Source of the DNA: Candidatus Fermentibacterales bacterium
GTDB taxonomy: Bacteria > Fermentibacterota > Fermentibacteria > Fermentibacterales > JAFGKQ01
Length of the DNA: 7,934 nt
Direction of reading: 5' to 3'
Assembly (NCBI GenBank): GCA_016928495.1
Contig: JAFGKQ010000260.1
Span: 1 to 7,934, forward strand
Both the position numbers and the translations under genes were made by a program. The notes below the pieces were generated by a model that was given only the letters and a program-made list of their open reading frames with translations, did no database searches and had not been told where the DNA came from. Positions 1-6,035 of the stretch are shown one piece after another (the first letter of the stretch is position 1; each line of letters begins with the position of its first letter).

Positions 1-67
1 CCTGGGTCGCGAGGAGCCGCCCGATTCCCCTGAAAGCGAAGCCGAAGCTCCTTATCCTGTTCCTCAC
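1..67 (-). CDS. dgkA: DgkA-type diacylglycerol/undecaprenol kinase, N-terminal fragment
   Basis: Only about 22 codons lie in the window, reading MRNRIRSFGFAFRGIGRLL and then ATQ. The pattern S-F-x-x-A-F-x-G-I followed by a Thr-Gln at the edge matches the amphipathic N-terminal helix of small trimeric membrane kinases of the DgkA family, where TQRN or TERN usually comes next. These enzymes phosphorylate diacylglycerol or, in the Gram-positive-type branch, undecaprenol. The GTG at 67 is in a GTGA overlap with the PAP2 stop and has a perfect GGAGG 6 bases upstream, so a real gene starts here. Beside a PAP2 phosphatase and a sugar-1-phosphate transferase, an undecaprenol kinase role (return of free carrier to undecaprenyl phosphate) is attractive. 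The catalytic glutamates lie outside the window, so the name is provisional. Confidence 0.7.
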   Translation of the reverse strand, partial: MRNRIRSFGFAFRGIGRLLATQ

Positions 68-801
68 CGCATGCCTCCGCAGAGCCCCAGGCCGAGGTCG
101 GAGTCCCAGAACAGCAGAACGCCTCCGGCGTCTTCCCCGTTCCGGTCATTCTCACTGGTCTCGGCGACCGCCAGGCCCACCGTGATCCCGATGACCGAGC
201 CGGCAATGACGTCGGAAGGGTAGTGATCACCGCAGTCGATCCGGGAGAGACCGATCAGGCCCGACAGAACGGCTGCCGGAAGACCCGTCCGCCAGCCATC
301 GGCGCTCCACAGGTAGGTCGCTAGAAAGCAGGCCGACGCGGCATGGGCCGATGGAAACGAGAGATCGTCAGACAGGTCGGGGCGTGGTCTCTGGAAGGTC
401 AGCTTCAGCGCCCCTGCGGCGAGGTTCGAGAGCAGGAGACCCCTTGCGATGGGTGAGAGATCGCGCTGCAGCCTGCAGTCCCCGGTGATCCTCGCGAGGC
501 CGTAGCCCGCCGCGGCAACGGATGTCAGAACGAGTGGCGAGAAGAGCCTGGCAAGGTAGTCCCGCTCCAGCGACCGGAAGGCTCCTTCGGCGAGCATCCC
601 CTCATGGCCGTCCGGGCACTCCAGCAGGAGGGCAGCAGTGGTTGCCACGGCTCCCGCCCCCAGGGGCAGAAGCGAGGAGCGCGAGAACAGGTGTTCCAGA
701 TCGCGGGATAGCGGGCTGGATGCCGCGCCTCCGGCCAGACCGGCCAGGATCGCCAAGCAGATCAGCGCGAGCGGCGAGCGCGGAAGCCCGCGAGGCGCCA
801 C
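64..801 (-). CDS. PAP2-family membrane phosphatase, probable undecaprenyl-pyrophosphate phosphatase
   Basis: Membrane acid phosphatase of 245 residues. All three parts of the PAP2 signature are present: K133-x6-R140-P141 (KLTFQRPRP), P150-S-A-H153 (the common PSGH with Ala for Gly) and S186-R187-x5-H193-x3-D197. H193 is the expected nucleophile, with H153 as acid/base. A hydrophobic N-terminus (about 10-27, ending AGGAAS) could be a signal peptide or first helix; other hydrophobic segments lie at about 46-60, 86-105, 118-132, 153-165, 174-186 and 195-213. The last 30 residues are polar and unusual, ending LLFWDSDLGLGLCGGMR. GTG at 801 overlaps the aminotransferase TAG by one base, with only a weak GGGAAAG upstream, so translation is probably coupled. 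In this operon, dephosphorylation of undecaprenyl pyrophosphate or a related lipid carrier is the best guess. Phosphatidic acid or phosphatidylglycerophosphate phosphatase cannot be excluded. Confidence 0.88.
   Translation of the reverse strand: MAPRGLPRSPLALICLAILAGLAGGAASSPLSRDLEHLFSRSSLLPLGAGAVATTAALLLECPDGHEGMLAEGAFRSLERDYLARLFSPLVLTSVAAAGYGLARITGDCRLQRDLSPIARGLLLSNLAAGALKLTFQRPRPDLSDDLSFPSAHAASACFLATYLWSADGWRTGLPAAVLSGLIGLSRIDCGDHYPSDVIAGSVIGITVGLAVAETSENDRNGEDAGGVLLFWDSDLGLGLCGGMR
74..78 (-). promoter_or_regulatory. Shine-Dalgarno of the DgkA-like gene
   Basis: GGAGG within the last codons of the PAP2 gene, 6 bases before GTG 67. It is the main evidence, with the GTGA overlap, that the short reading frame running off the left edge is a real gene. 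Confidence 0.65.
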
Positions 802-1961
802 TAGGCTTTCCCGGCACCGTAGAAGCCGGCGATGGCCGATACCACCTCATCAAGCTCTGCCTCGGTGAGCTCCCCGAAGACGGGAATCGATACGACCTCG
901 CCGGATGCCTTGAGGGAAGCCGGGAAGCTCTCCTCCGTGTATCCCAGGTGGCGGAAGCACTGCTGCATGTGGAGGGGGATGGGGTAGTAGACCGCGCAGC
1001 CTATCTGCTTCGACCTCAGGTGCTCGAGCAGCTCGTCCCTCCTGGGAACGGAGATCGTGAACTGGTTGTACACCGATTCCGCCTCGGGCTCGATCATCGG
1101 CGTCCGCACCTCCGGAACGGCGGAAAGGGCCTTGTAGTAGTACTCGGCATTCCTCCTCCGCCCCTCGTGCCAGCCTTCCAGGTGAGCCAGCTTGATCCTC
1201 AGGAACGCGGCCTGGATGGCATCGAGCCGGCTGTTGGTGCCGACGTCCCTGTGGACGTACCCCTGGCCGCCGTGCTCTCTCAGGCTGGCCACCCTGTCGG
1301 CGAGCTCCTCGTCGTTCGTCGTCACGGCTCCACCGTCACCGAGAGCACCCAGGTTCTTCGATGGGAAGAAGCTGAAGCAGCCCGCCCTGCCCACGGAACC
1401 CGCCTTCTCGCCCTTCCAGGTGGCGCCTACAGCCTGACAGGCATCCTCGACCACGGGTATCTGCCAGCCTCTGGAGAGCTTCTTCAGCTCGTCCATGTTG
1501 CACATCTGCCCGAACAGGTGGACCGGGACCATGGCCGTGATCCTGCGGCCGCTGACCTTGTTGAAGGCGCCCGCACCCTCCATGTCCGCGCTGTCCTCCA
1601 GCCATTCCTCCATGGCCCGGGGCGAGATGTTGAAGGTTGCCTCGTCTATGTCCACGAATACGGGCTTCGCGCCGATCCTGGCTATCGCCCCGGCCGTGGC
1701 GAAGAAGGTGAAGGGAGAGGTTATCACCTCGTCGCCCCTCTCCACGCCGGTGGCCTGCAGCGCGAGCCCGAGGGCGTCGGTGCCGCTGGCGCATCCCACT
1801 GCCCTCCTGGTCCCGCAGTAGGCAGCGAAGTCCTTCTCGAACGACTCGAGAACAGGACCCTTGATGAACCTCGACGATGCCAGCGCCTCCCTGAAGGCCT
1901 CGATGAGCTCTTCCCTCACCGGTTCGTGCTGCCTCGAGATGTCCAGCAGTGGAACGGGCAT
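801..1961 (-). CDS. DegT/DnrJ/EryC1/StrS family PLP-dependent sugar aminotransferase
   Basis: Cytoplasmic aminotransferase of 386 residues that converts a keto group on an NDP-sugar into an amine, usually with glutamate as donor. Visible motifs are GTDAL (60-64) for phosphate binding, E172-D173-A-C-Q176 with D173 contacting the pyridine nitrogen, and FFPSKNLGALGDGG (198-211) with K202 as the Schiff-base lysine. NSRLD (243-247) and YYPIPLHMQ (325-333) are characteristic of the family. By eye it resembles WbpE-type UDP-2-acetamido-3-keto-glucuronate aminotransferases, but the partner enzymes of that pathway are not in the window, so the substrate stays open. Residues about 122-138 form an extra loop (DSADMEGAGAFNK) relative to the WbpE sequence I recall. 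ATG at 1961 gives the canonical PLLDISRQH start. The open frame runs on upstream to 2351, but that part is only the antiphase of the preceding gene. Its TAG stop overlaps the next GTG by one base. Confidence 0.93.
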   Translation of the reverse strand: MPVPLLDISRQHEPVREELIEAFREALASSRFIKGPVLESFEKDFAAYCGTRRAVGCASGTDALGLALQATGVERGDEVITSPFTFFATAGAIARIGAKPVFVDIDEATFNISPRAMEEWLEDSADMEGAGAFNKVSGRRITAMVPVHLFGQMCNMDELKKLSRGWQIPVVEDACQAVGATWKGEKAGSVGRAGCFSFFPSKNLGALGDGGAVTTNDEELADRVASLREHGGQGYVHRDVGTNSRLDAIQAAFLRIKLAHLEGWHEGRRRNAEYYYKALSAVPEVRTPMIEPEAESVYNQFTISVPRRDELLEHLRSKQIGCAVYYPIPLHMQQCFRHLGYTEESFPASLKASGEVVSIPVFGELTEAELDEVVSAIAGFYGAGKA

Positions 1962-1981
1962 GTCTCCTTCCCTTCTCCCTC
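1962..1981 (-). promoter_or_regulatory. Purine-rich ribosome binding region fixing the aminotransferase start
   Basis: The whole 20-base gap between the sugar-transferase stop and ATG 1961 is purine except the last base. It holds AGAAGGG ending 8 bases before the ATG and AAGGAG ending 2 bases before it. This marks ATG 1961 as the true start. Confidence 0.65.
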
Positions 1982-3379
1982 TCAGTGCGCCCCCGAACCA
2001 GTGAGTATAACGCGAATGGTCCTGAGTAGTATCTCGAGATCGAGGAACAGCGACTGGTTCTCCATGTAGTAGAAATCCAGCTTGAGCTTCTCGGCCACGT
2101 CTTCCATGGAGGTGTCGTAGCCGCGCTTCACCTGGGCCCAGCCCGTGATGCCCGGCTTGACCGTCAGGCGCTTCGGGTAGAATGGGTAGACACTGGCCAG
2201 CTCCGCTACGAAGCTGGGTCTCTCCGGCCTGGGCCCGACTATCGACATCTCCCCCCTGATCACGTTCAGGAACTGCGGCATCTCGTCTATCCTGGTCTTG
2301 CGAAGGATGCGCCCTATCCTCGTCACCCTGGGGTCGTCCCTTCCCGCCCACACCGGACCGCTCTTGCGCTCGGCGTCCCGGACCATGCTCCTGAACTTGA
2401 AGACCCGGAAGACCCTACCGCCCTTGCCCACTCTCTCCTGCCTGTAGAACACGGGACCGCGCGAGTCCAGCCGTATCGCCAGGGCGACCAGCAGGAGCAG
2501 AGGCAGGCCCAGCAGCAGGAATACCAGGCTGAGCACGTAGTCGGCGGTCGTCTTGATTATCCTCTGCCAGAGCCTCAGTCTGACCGGAGAGAGCACCATC
2601 AGCGGATGCCCCGTTATCTGCGTGCTATGCACGTGCCCGGCCACGACGTCGAAGAGGTCCGGAAGCACCTTGACCCTGACTCCGAGAGCGGTCGCCGGCA
2701 GCAGAAGGGCCAGTATGTCCTCGTGGAAGTTGGAGGCGATGGTCACGAGGAGCTCGTCTATCTGGAGTGATTGCAGGAGGCCCTCGAGATCCCTGTGCGA
2801 GCCTGCCACCCTGGCTGGATCGACCAGTTCCCCGCCCGAGTGCGGCGGCCTGACGAAGCCGACGATCTCGTATCCCAGGACCTCGTTCCTGGAGAGGTAG
2901 CCCGCCAGCTCAACCGCATGGCTCCCGACCCCGAAGATGAGCGCTTTTCTCCTCAGCATGCCCGACCGGGCGAATCTGCGCTCCAGCAGCCTGCCCGTGG
3001 ACCTCGAGGCGAATACGAGAACCAGCAGCAGAACGTAGTATATGACCAGGATCCACCTGCCCATGGTCAGCGTGGTGTTCAGCAGGAAAGCCAGCACAAG
3101 CACGCCGGTCACGCCCATGGTCACGGGCTTGAAGACCCCCGAGAGCTCGTCGGTCCAGCTCAGGTCCCAGTGGAGCTGGTAGAGCCCTGAGACGGCGAAG
3201 ATGGGTATCCAGTAGAGGATCGAAGCCAGCGCCCCGAGAAGGACCACGTGGGGCGCGACGGAGACGTGGGTCTCAGGGAACATGCCCGCATCGAACTTGA
3301 GCCAGGCAGCCAGCATCAGGGCAAGGAAGACCGCCAGCGAGTCCATAAGGACGTAGCAGCCGATCAGAAGGCGCTTCAT
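1982..3379 (-). CDS. Polyprenyl-phosphate sugar-1-phosphate transferase (WcaJ/WbaP-type initiating transferase)
   Basis: Transfers a sugar-1-phosphate from an NDP-sugar to undecaprenyl phosphate, the committed first step of polysaccharide repeat-unit assembly at the cytoplasmic face of the inner membrane. The 465-residue length is normal for the large form of this family. N-terminal hydrophobic helices lie at about 6-28, 44-66, 86-100 and 108-125. A cytosolic nucleotide-fold domain follows at about 144-240 (KALIFGVGSHAVEL). A hydrophobic membrane segment at about 278-302 leads into the conserved catalytic domain: SRGPVFYRQERVG (306-318), FKFRSM (327-332), R-I-D365-E366-M-P-Q with the catalytic Asp-Glu pair, VGPRPERP (381-388) and KPGITGWAQV (408-417). 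The start is ATG in an ATGA overlap with the GT2 gene. A 20-base purine-rich spacer separates it from the aminotransferase. Which sugar it loads (glucose, galactose or an amino sugar) is not decided by the sequence. Confidence 0.95.
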   Translation of the reverse strand: MKRLLIGCYVLMDSLAVFLALMLAAWLKFDAGMFPETHVSVAPHVVLLGALASILYWIPIFAVSGLYQLHWDLSWTDELSGVFKPVTMGVTGVLVLAFLLNTTLTMGRWILVIYYVLLLVLVFASRSTGRLLERRFARSGMLRRKALIFGVGSHAVELAGYLSRNEVLGYEIVGFVRPPHSGGELVDPARVAGSHRDLEGLLQSLQIDELLVTIASNFHEDILALLLPATALGVRVKVLPDLFDVVAGHVHSTQITGHPLMVLSPVRLRLWQRIIKTTADYVLSLVFLLLGLPLLLLVALAIRLDSRGPVFYRQERVGKGGRVFRVFKFRSMVRDAERKSGPVWAGRDDPRVTRIGRILRKTRIDEMPQFLNVIRGEMSIVGPRPERPSFVAELASVYPFYPKRLTVKPGITGWAQVKRGYDTSMEDVAEKLKLDFYYMENQSLFLDLEILLRTIRVILTGSGAH

Positions 3380-4518
3380 GGGCCAGCCTCCCAGGTCTCG
3401 ACCGGTCTGGCCGTCAGGAACCGGACGATGCCGACCGACGAGGCGGCGTACATGACCCAGAAGTAATAGGGCACCAGGAGCATCGAGGGCAGACGGTCAC
3501 CCAGGAGGACTCCGGCTGCCGCTGTCAGGTGAAAGCATGCCATCAGGCAGGCGGCAACGGCGTAGAAGGGCGTACCGGAGAGGGCGATCGCCACGCCAGT
3601 CGCGCCGGCCACCAGGAAGCCGCCGAGCCAACGCAGCAGCTTGTGCACCAGTATCTGCAGAGCAAGCCCGAGCCTGCCTCTCGAAATCGCCTTGCCCAGT
3701 AGCAGGAGGGCGCTGCCGGTCATCCAGCTCACTATCCGGACCATCCTCCTGAACTGCCTTGCTTCGTCCGGGCTCGGCTCCATAGCCACCGCCGCGGGAT
3801 TGAACACGCACTCGTAGCCCTTCACCCTGACCATCACCGCCAGCTCGAAGTCGTCTCCCCTCCTGGGTGAGATGGGGCTGTAGAGGTCGCGCCTCAGCGC
3901 GAAGACCGCCCCCGTGGCTCCCAGAACGGCACCCAGCCGGCTCGAGACGCGCTTGATCCACTTCTCGTAGCGCCAGTAGGCGCTCTCACAGGACTGCTTC
4001 TCCAGGCTGTTCACCCGTGCGCCGTCCACGCAGCCGACCCGCGCGTCAGCGAAAGGGACGACCAGTTGGGAGACGGTGTCGGGTGCGAAGACCGTGTCGG
4101 CATCCGTGAAGACCAGAATATCGCCCTTCGCCTCCGCTGCCAGCATGGAGAGGATTGCCGGCTTGCCCTGACGGACCTCCGATCTCAGCAGCCTCACCCT
4201 GCCGGTTCCCTCGGTATCCCGCAGGCGGGTCACAACGTCGTCCATCCCGTCTTCCGAGGCATCCGATCCTATCAGCACCTCGAGGCTGCCGGCGGGGTAG
4301 TCCTGCTCGAGGATGTTGGATATCCGACGGGCTATGCACTCCCTCTCGTCCCTTGCCGCGAGCAGCACGCTCACCCGCGGGGGGTCCGCCGGGGGCTCCG
4401 GCCTGCGCTCGGGCCTCAGTCTCGAGAGCAACACCAGGACCGCCGGGTAGACCAGGACCGGCAGAGCGGCCAGGAGGACCATCGTCCAGAATAGTGTGGC
4501 CAGCACCTGAGGTTGCAT
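3376..4518 (-). CDS. Membrane glycosyltransferase family 2
   Basis: Inner-membrane processive-type GT2 glycosyltransferase of 380 residues that probably transfers sugars from an NDP-sugar to a lipid-linked acceptor or growing polysaccharide on the cytoplasmic face. A transmembrane helix at about 7-32 is followed by a positively charged linker and a GT-A domain. That domain contains RVSVLLAARDE (48-58), D86 in GSDASEDG, the metal-binding D139-A-D141, GATGA (200-204) and the probable catalytic-base region D222-D223-F224-E225. Q255-F-R-R-M stands where cellulose-synthase relatives have QxxRW, so the Trp is replaced. Hydrophobic helices follow at about 262-277, 285-313, 317-340 and 345-370. The ATG start has AGAAGG 9 bases upstream. 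A 65-base gap separates it from the radical SAM gene, and its TGA overlaps the next ATG as ATGA. The sugar specificity is not readable. Confidence 0.9.
   Translation of the reverse strand: MQPQVLATLFWTMVLLAALPVLVYPAVLVLLSRLRPERRPEPPADPPRVSVLLAARDERECIARRISNILEQDYPAGSLEVLIGSDASEDGMDDVVTRLRDTEGTGRVRLLRSEVRQGKPAILSMLAAEAKGDILVFTDADTVFAPDTVSQLVVPFADARVGCVDGARVNSLEKQSCESAYWRYEKWIKRVSSRLGAVLGATGAVFALRRDLYSPISPRRGDDFELAVMVRVKGYECVFNPAAVAMEPSPDEARQFRRMVRIVSWMTGSALLLLGKAISRGRLGLALQILVHKLLRWLGGFLVAGATGVAIALSGTPFYAVAACLMACFHLTAAAGVLLGDRLPSMLLVPYYFWVMYAASSVGIVRFLTARPVETWEAGP
3387..3392 (-). promoter_or_regulatory. Shine-Dalgarno of the sugar-1-phosphate transferase gene
   Basis: GGGAGG lies within the last codons of the GT2 gene, 7 bases before ATG 3379. 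It is a strong site at an ATGA stop-start overlap and supports coupled translation of the two membrane enzymes. Confidence 0.65.
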
Positions 4519-4526
4519 GGTTCACT

Positions 4527-4539
4527 GCCTTCTGAAGGC
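4527..4539 (-). promoter_or_regulatory. Small hairpin covering the Shine-Dalgarno of the GT2 gene
   Basis: In the only sizeable intergenic gap of the operon (4519-4583) the transcript reads GCCTTCAGAAGGC, a perfect 5-base-pair stem with a CAG loop. The 3' arm holds AAGG, part of AGAAGG (4533-4528), the only good Shine-Dalgarno for the ATG at 4518 (9-base spacer). The hairpin could reduce initiation at this gene, which is not coupled by overlap to its upstream neighbour. A stem this short may also occur by chance. Confidence 0.4.
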
Positions 4540-4583
4540 TGTCTTCTCCGCTTCCAGGAATAGACCTCCTCGGCCCCGGAGGA

Positions 4584-6035
4584 TCAAGCCCGGAACAGGT
4601 GTTTCCTGAAGGTGGAGAATGCCTTCAGGGTGCGCCTGCCCTCGGTGGCGGGGTGCCGGAGGGTCTGCCTGAGCTTGTAGAGCAGGTATCCCGGGCGGAG
4701 GTAGAAGCGTCTCCTCGCCGAGTTGCACCAGGCGACCAGCTCCGCTCCCGTCAGGGTCGGCAGATCGATAACACAGTTGTGGAGACCTTCGGGGGTGACC
4801 CATTCGTCGAAGCTGGATGCCCGGATCATCCCGTCCCGGCGGAGCCTCTCGTAATCCCGTGTGCCCGGATAGACCATGAGAGGAAAGAACTGGGCGGTGT
4901 CCGGTCGCAGCTCCAGCGCAAGCCGCATCGTTGCCTCGAGGGATTCCCGGGTCTCGCCGCTGTTTCCCGCCATGAAGCAGCCATGCACCAGCAGCCCGGC
5001 CCTGCGCGCGGCGCTGGCGAACTCCCGGCTCTGCTCGACGGTGATGCCCTTCCCGGTGTTGTCGAGCACGTCCTGCGAACCGCTCTCGTAGCCGACTATG
5101 AGCAGCCTGCAACCTGCCTCTCTCATGACCCTCATGGCCTCGCAGGAGAGATTCGCCCTCACGTTCGCCGTCCATGGAAGGGCGTTGCCCTGCTCGATCA
5201 GCGCTCTCGAGACCTCCTCCACCCTCTGATCGCTCACTGCGAACGTGTCGTCCTCTATCACGACCTCCCTGACCTCGGGGAAGTAGTCGGCGATGAGACG
5301 GAACTCCAGGGCGATGTGGGCGGGCGACCTCATCCTGTACCTTCCGGTATGCAGCACGTGTGGCCAGAGGCAGAAGGAGCACCTGAAGGGACAGCCCCTG
5401 CTGGTGATCGTCATCACGCTGGGGTACCTGGCTGCGGCGAAGAAGTAGTCACGCGGGTCCAGATGGCGCCTGTAGACGTCGGCCAGCATCGGAAGCGAGT
5501 CGAGATCCTCCACCGGAGCCCGGGCAGGCGTCCTTACCGGCCTGCCGTCCGCTTCGACCAGGAGCCCCGGTATCGCGGAGAGCTCGTTTCCGTCCTCGAC
5601 GGCTGCTGCCACCTCGACGAGCGTCTCGTCATACTCGCCCAGCGCCACGGCTGCCGGTGCCGGAAGCCCGGCCAGGGTCTCCATGGGGAGCGCCGAGGCG
5701 TGTGTGCCCACCATGACGAACACGGGCGGAGCGGGCATGAGCGCGGCTATGGCGTGTGCGGACTCGAGGTCCCTGTTGATCGAGGGAGTGGAGCTGTCCA
5801 GGACCACCATTCCCGGCCCGAAGCCCGCGATTCTCCGCGGCATGTCGGATGCTCTCAGACCGGTAGCCGGGCAGTCGAGGAAGAGCACCTCGTGGCCCGC
5901 GCGCTCGAGCGCTCCCACTCCGTGAGCGAGCCAGAACGGCCAGTAGAGAGTCCCGCTCTTGTTGATGGCCGGCGACCTCGATGGGCGCGAGAACCTGCCG
6001 TCCATGAAGGGAGGGTTCACGACGGCGATCCTCAC
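4584..6035 (-). CDS. Radical SAM protein with N-terminal cobalamin-binding-type domain
   Basis: Likely an oxygen-sensitive cytoplasmic [4Fe-4S] enzyme of 483 residues that cleaves S-adenosylmethionine. Residues 1-150 resemble the B12-binding Rossmann domain of class B radical SAM enzymes: RIAVVNPPF at 2-10, LDSSTPSINRD at 79-89 and ALGEYDETL at 131-139. The classical cobalamin-ligand DxHxxG motif is absent, as is usual in this class. The radical SAM core begins at about 207, with the cluster motif C215-x3-C219-x2-C222. It is followed by the acidic strand E261-D262-D263, the GYESGSQ segment (315-321) and GNSGET (357-362), typical of this superfamily. The layout recalls HpnJ-type enzymes of hopanoid modification, though orthology is not claimed. 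GTG at 6035 forms a GTGA overlap with the GT9 stop and has GGGGAG 8 bases upstream. An in-frame ATG at 6110 would add 25 residues of poor, Gly-rich sequence, so it is rejected. The substrate is unknown; context suggests a sugar or glycolipid. Confidence 0.87.
   Translation of the reverse strand: MRIAVVNPPFMDGRFSRPSRSPAINKSGTLYWPFWLAHGVGALERAGHEVLFLDCPATGLRASDMPRRIAGFGPGMVVLDSSTPSINRDLESAHAIAALMPAPPVFVMVGTHASALPMETLAGLPAPAAVALGEYDETLVEVAAAVEDGNELSAIPGLLVEADGRPVRTPARAPVEDLDSLPMLADVYRRHLDPRDYFFAAARYPSVMTITSRGCPFRCSFCLWPHVLHTGRYRMRSPAHIALEFRLIADYFPEVREVVIEDDTFAVSDQRVEEVSRALIEQGNALPWTANVRANLSCEAMRVMREAGCRLLIVGYESGSQDVLDNTGKGITVEQSREFASAARRAGLLVHGCFMAGNSGETRESLEATMRLALELRPDTAQFFPLMVYPGTRDYERLRRDGMIRASSFDEWVTPEGLHNCVIDLPTLTGAELVAWCNSARRRFYLRPGYLLYKLRQTLRHPATEGRRTLKAFSTFRKHLFRA

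Noticed and set aside
522-2069. Long plus-strand open frame of 515 codons antisense to the PAP2, aminotransferase and sugar-transferase genes
   Set aside because: The translation is Arg/Gly/Pro-rich with no recognisable motif, and it lies opposite genes with strong family signatures. High third-position GC on the coding strand readily produces such open antisense frames.
1962-2351. Upstream extension of the aminotransferase frame to 2351
   Set aside because: These 130 codons run antiphase through the conserved catalytic domain of the sugar-1-phosphate transferase and have no homology-like features. ATG 1961 gives the canonical start with a strong purine-rich ribosome binding region.
3609-3613. 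Missing QxxRW tryptophan in the GT2 enzyme as evidence of inactivation
   Set aside because: The DAD, DDFE and GATGA motifs are intact, and many membrane GT2 enzymes outside cellulose and hyaluronan synthases lack the exact QxxRW, so loss of activity is not supported.
4565-4583. GC-rich inverted repeat just after the radical SAM stop, as a possible terminator
   Set aside because: The stem is only 5 base pairs, no run of T follows on the transcribed strand, and the next gene lies 65 bases on in the same direction. It is not convincing as an intrinsic terminator.
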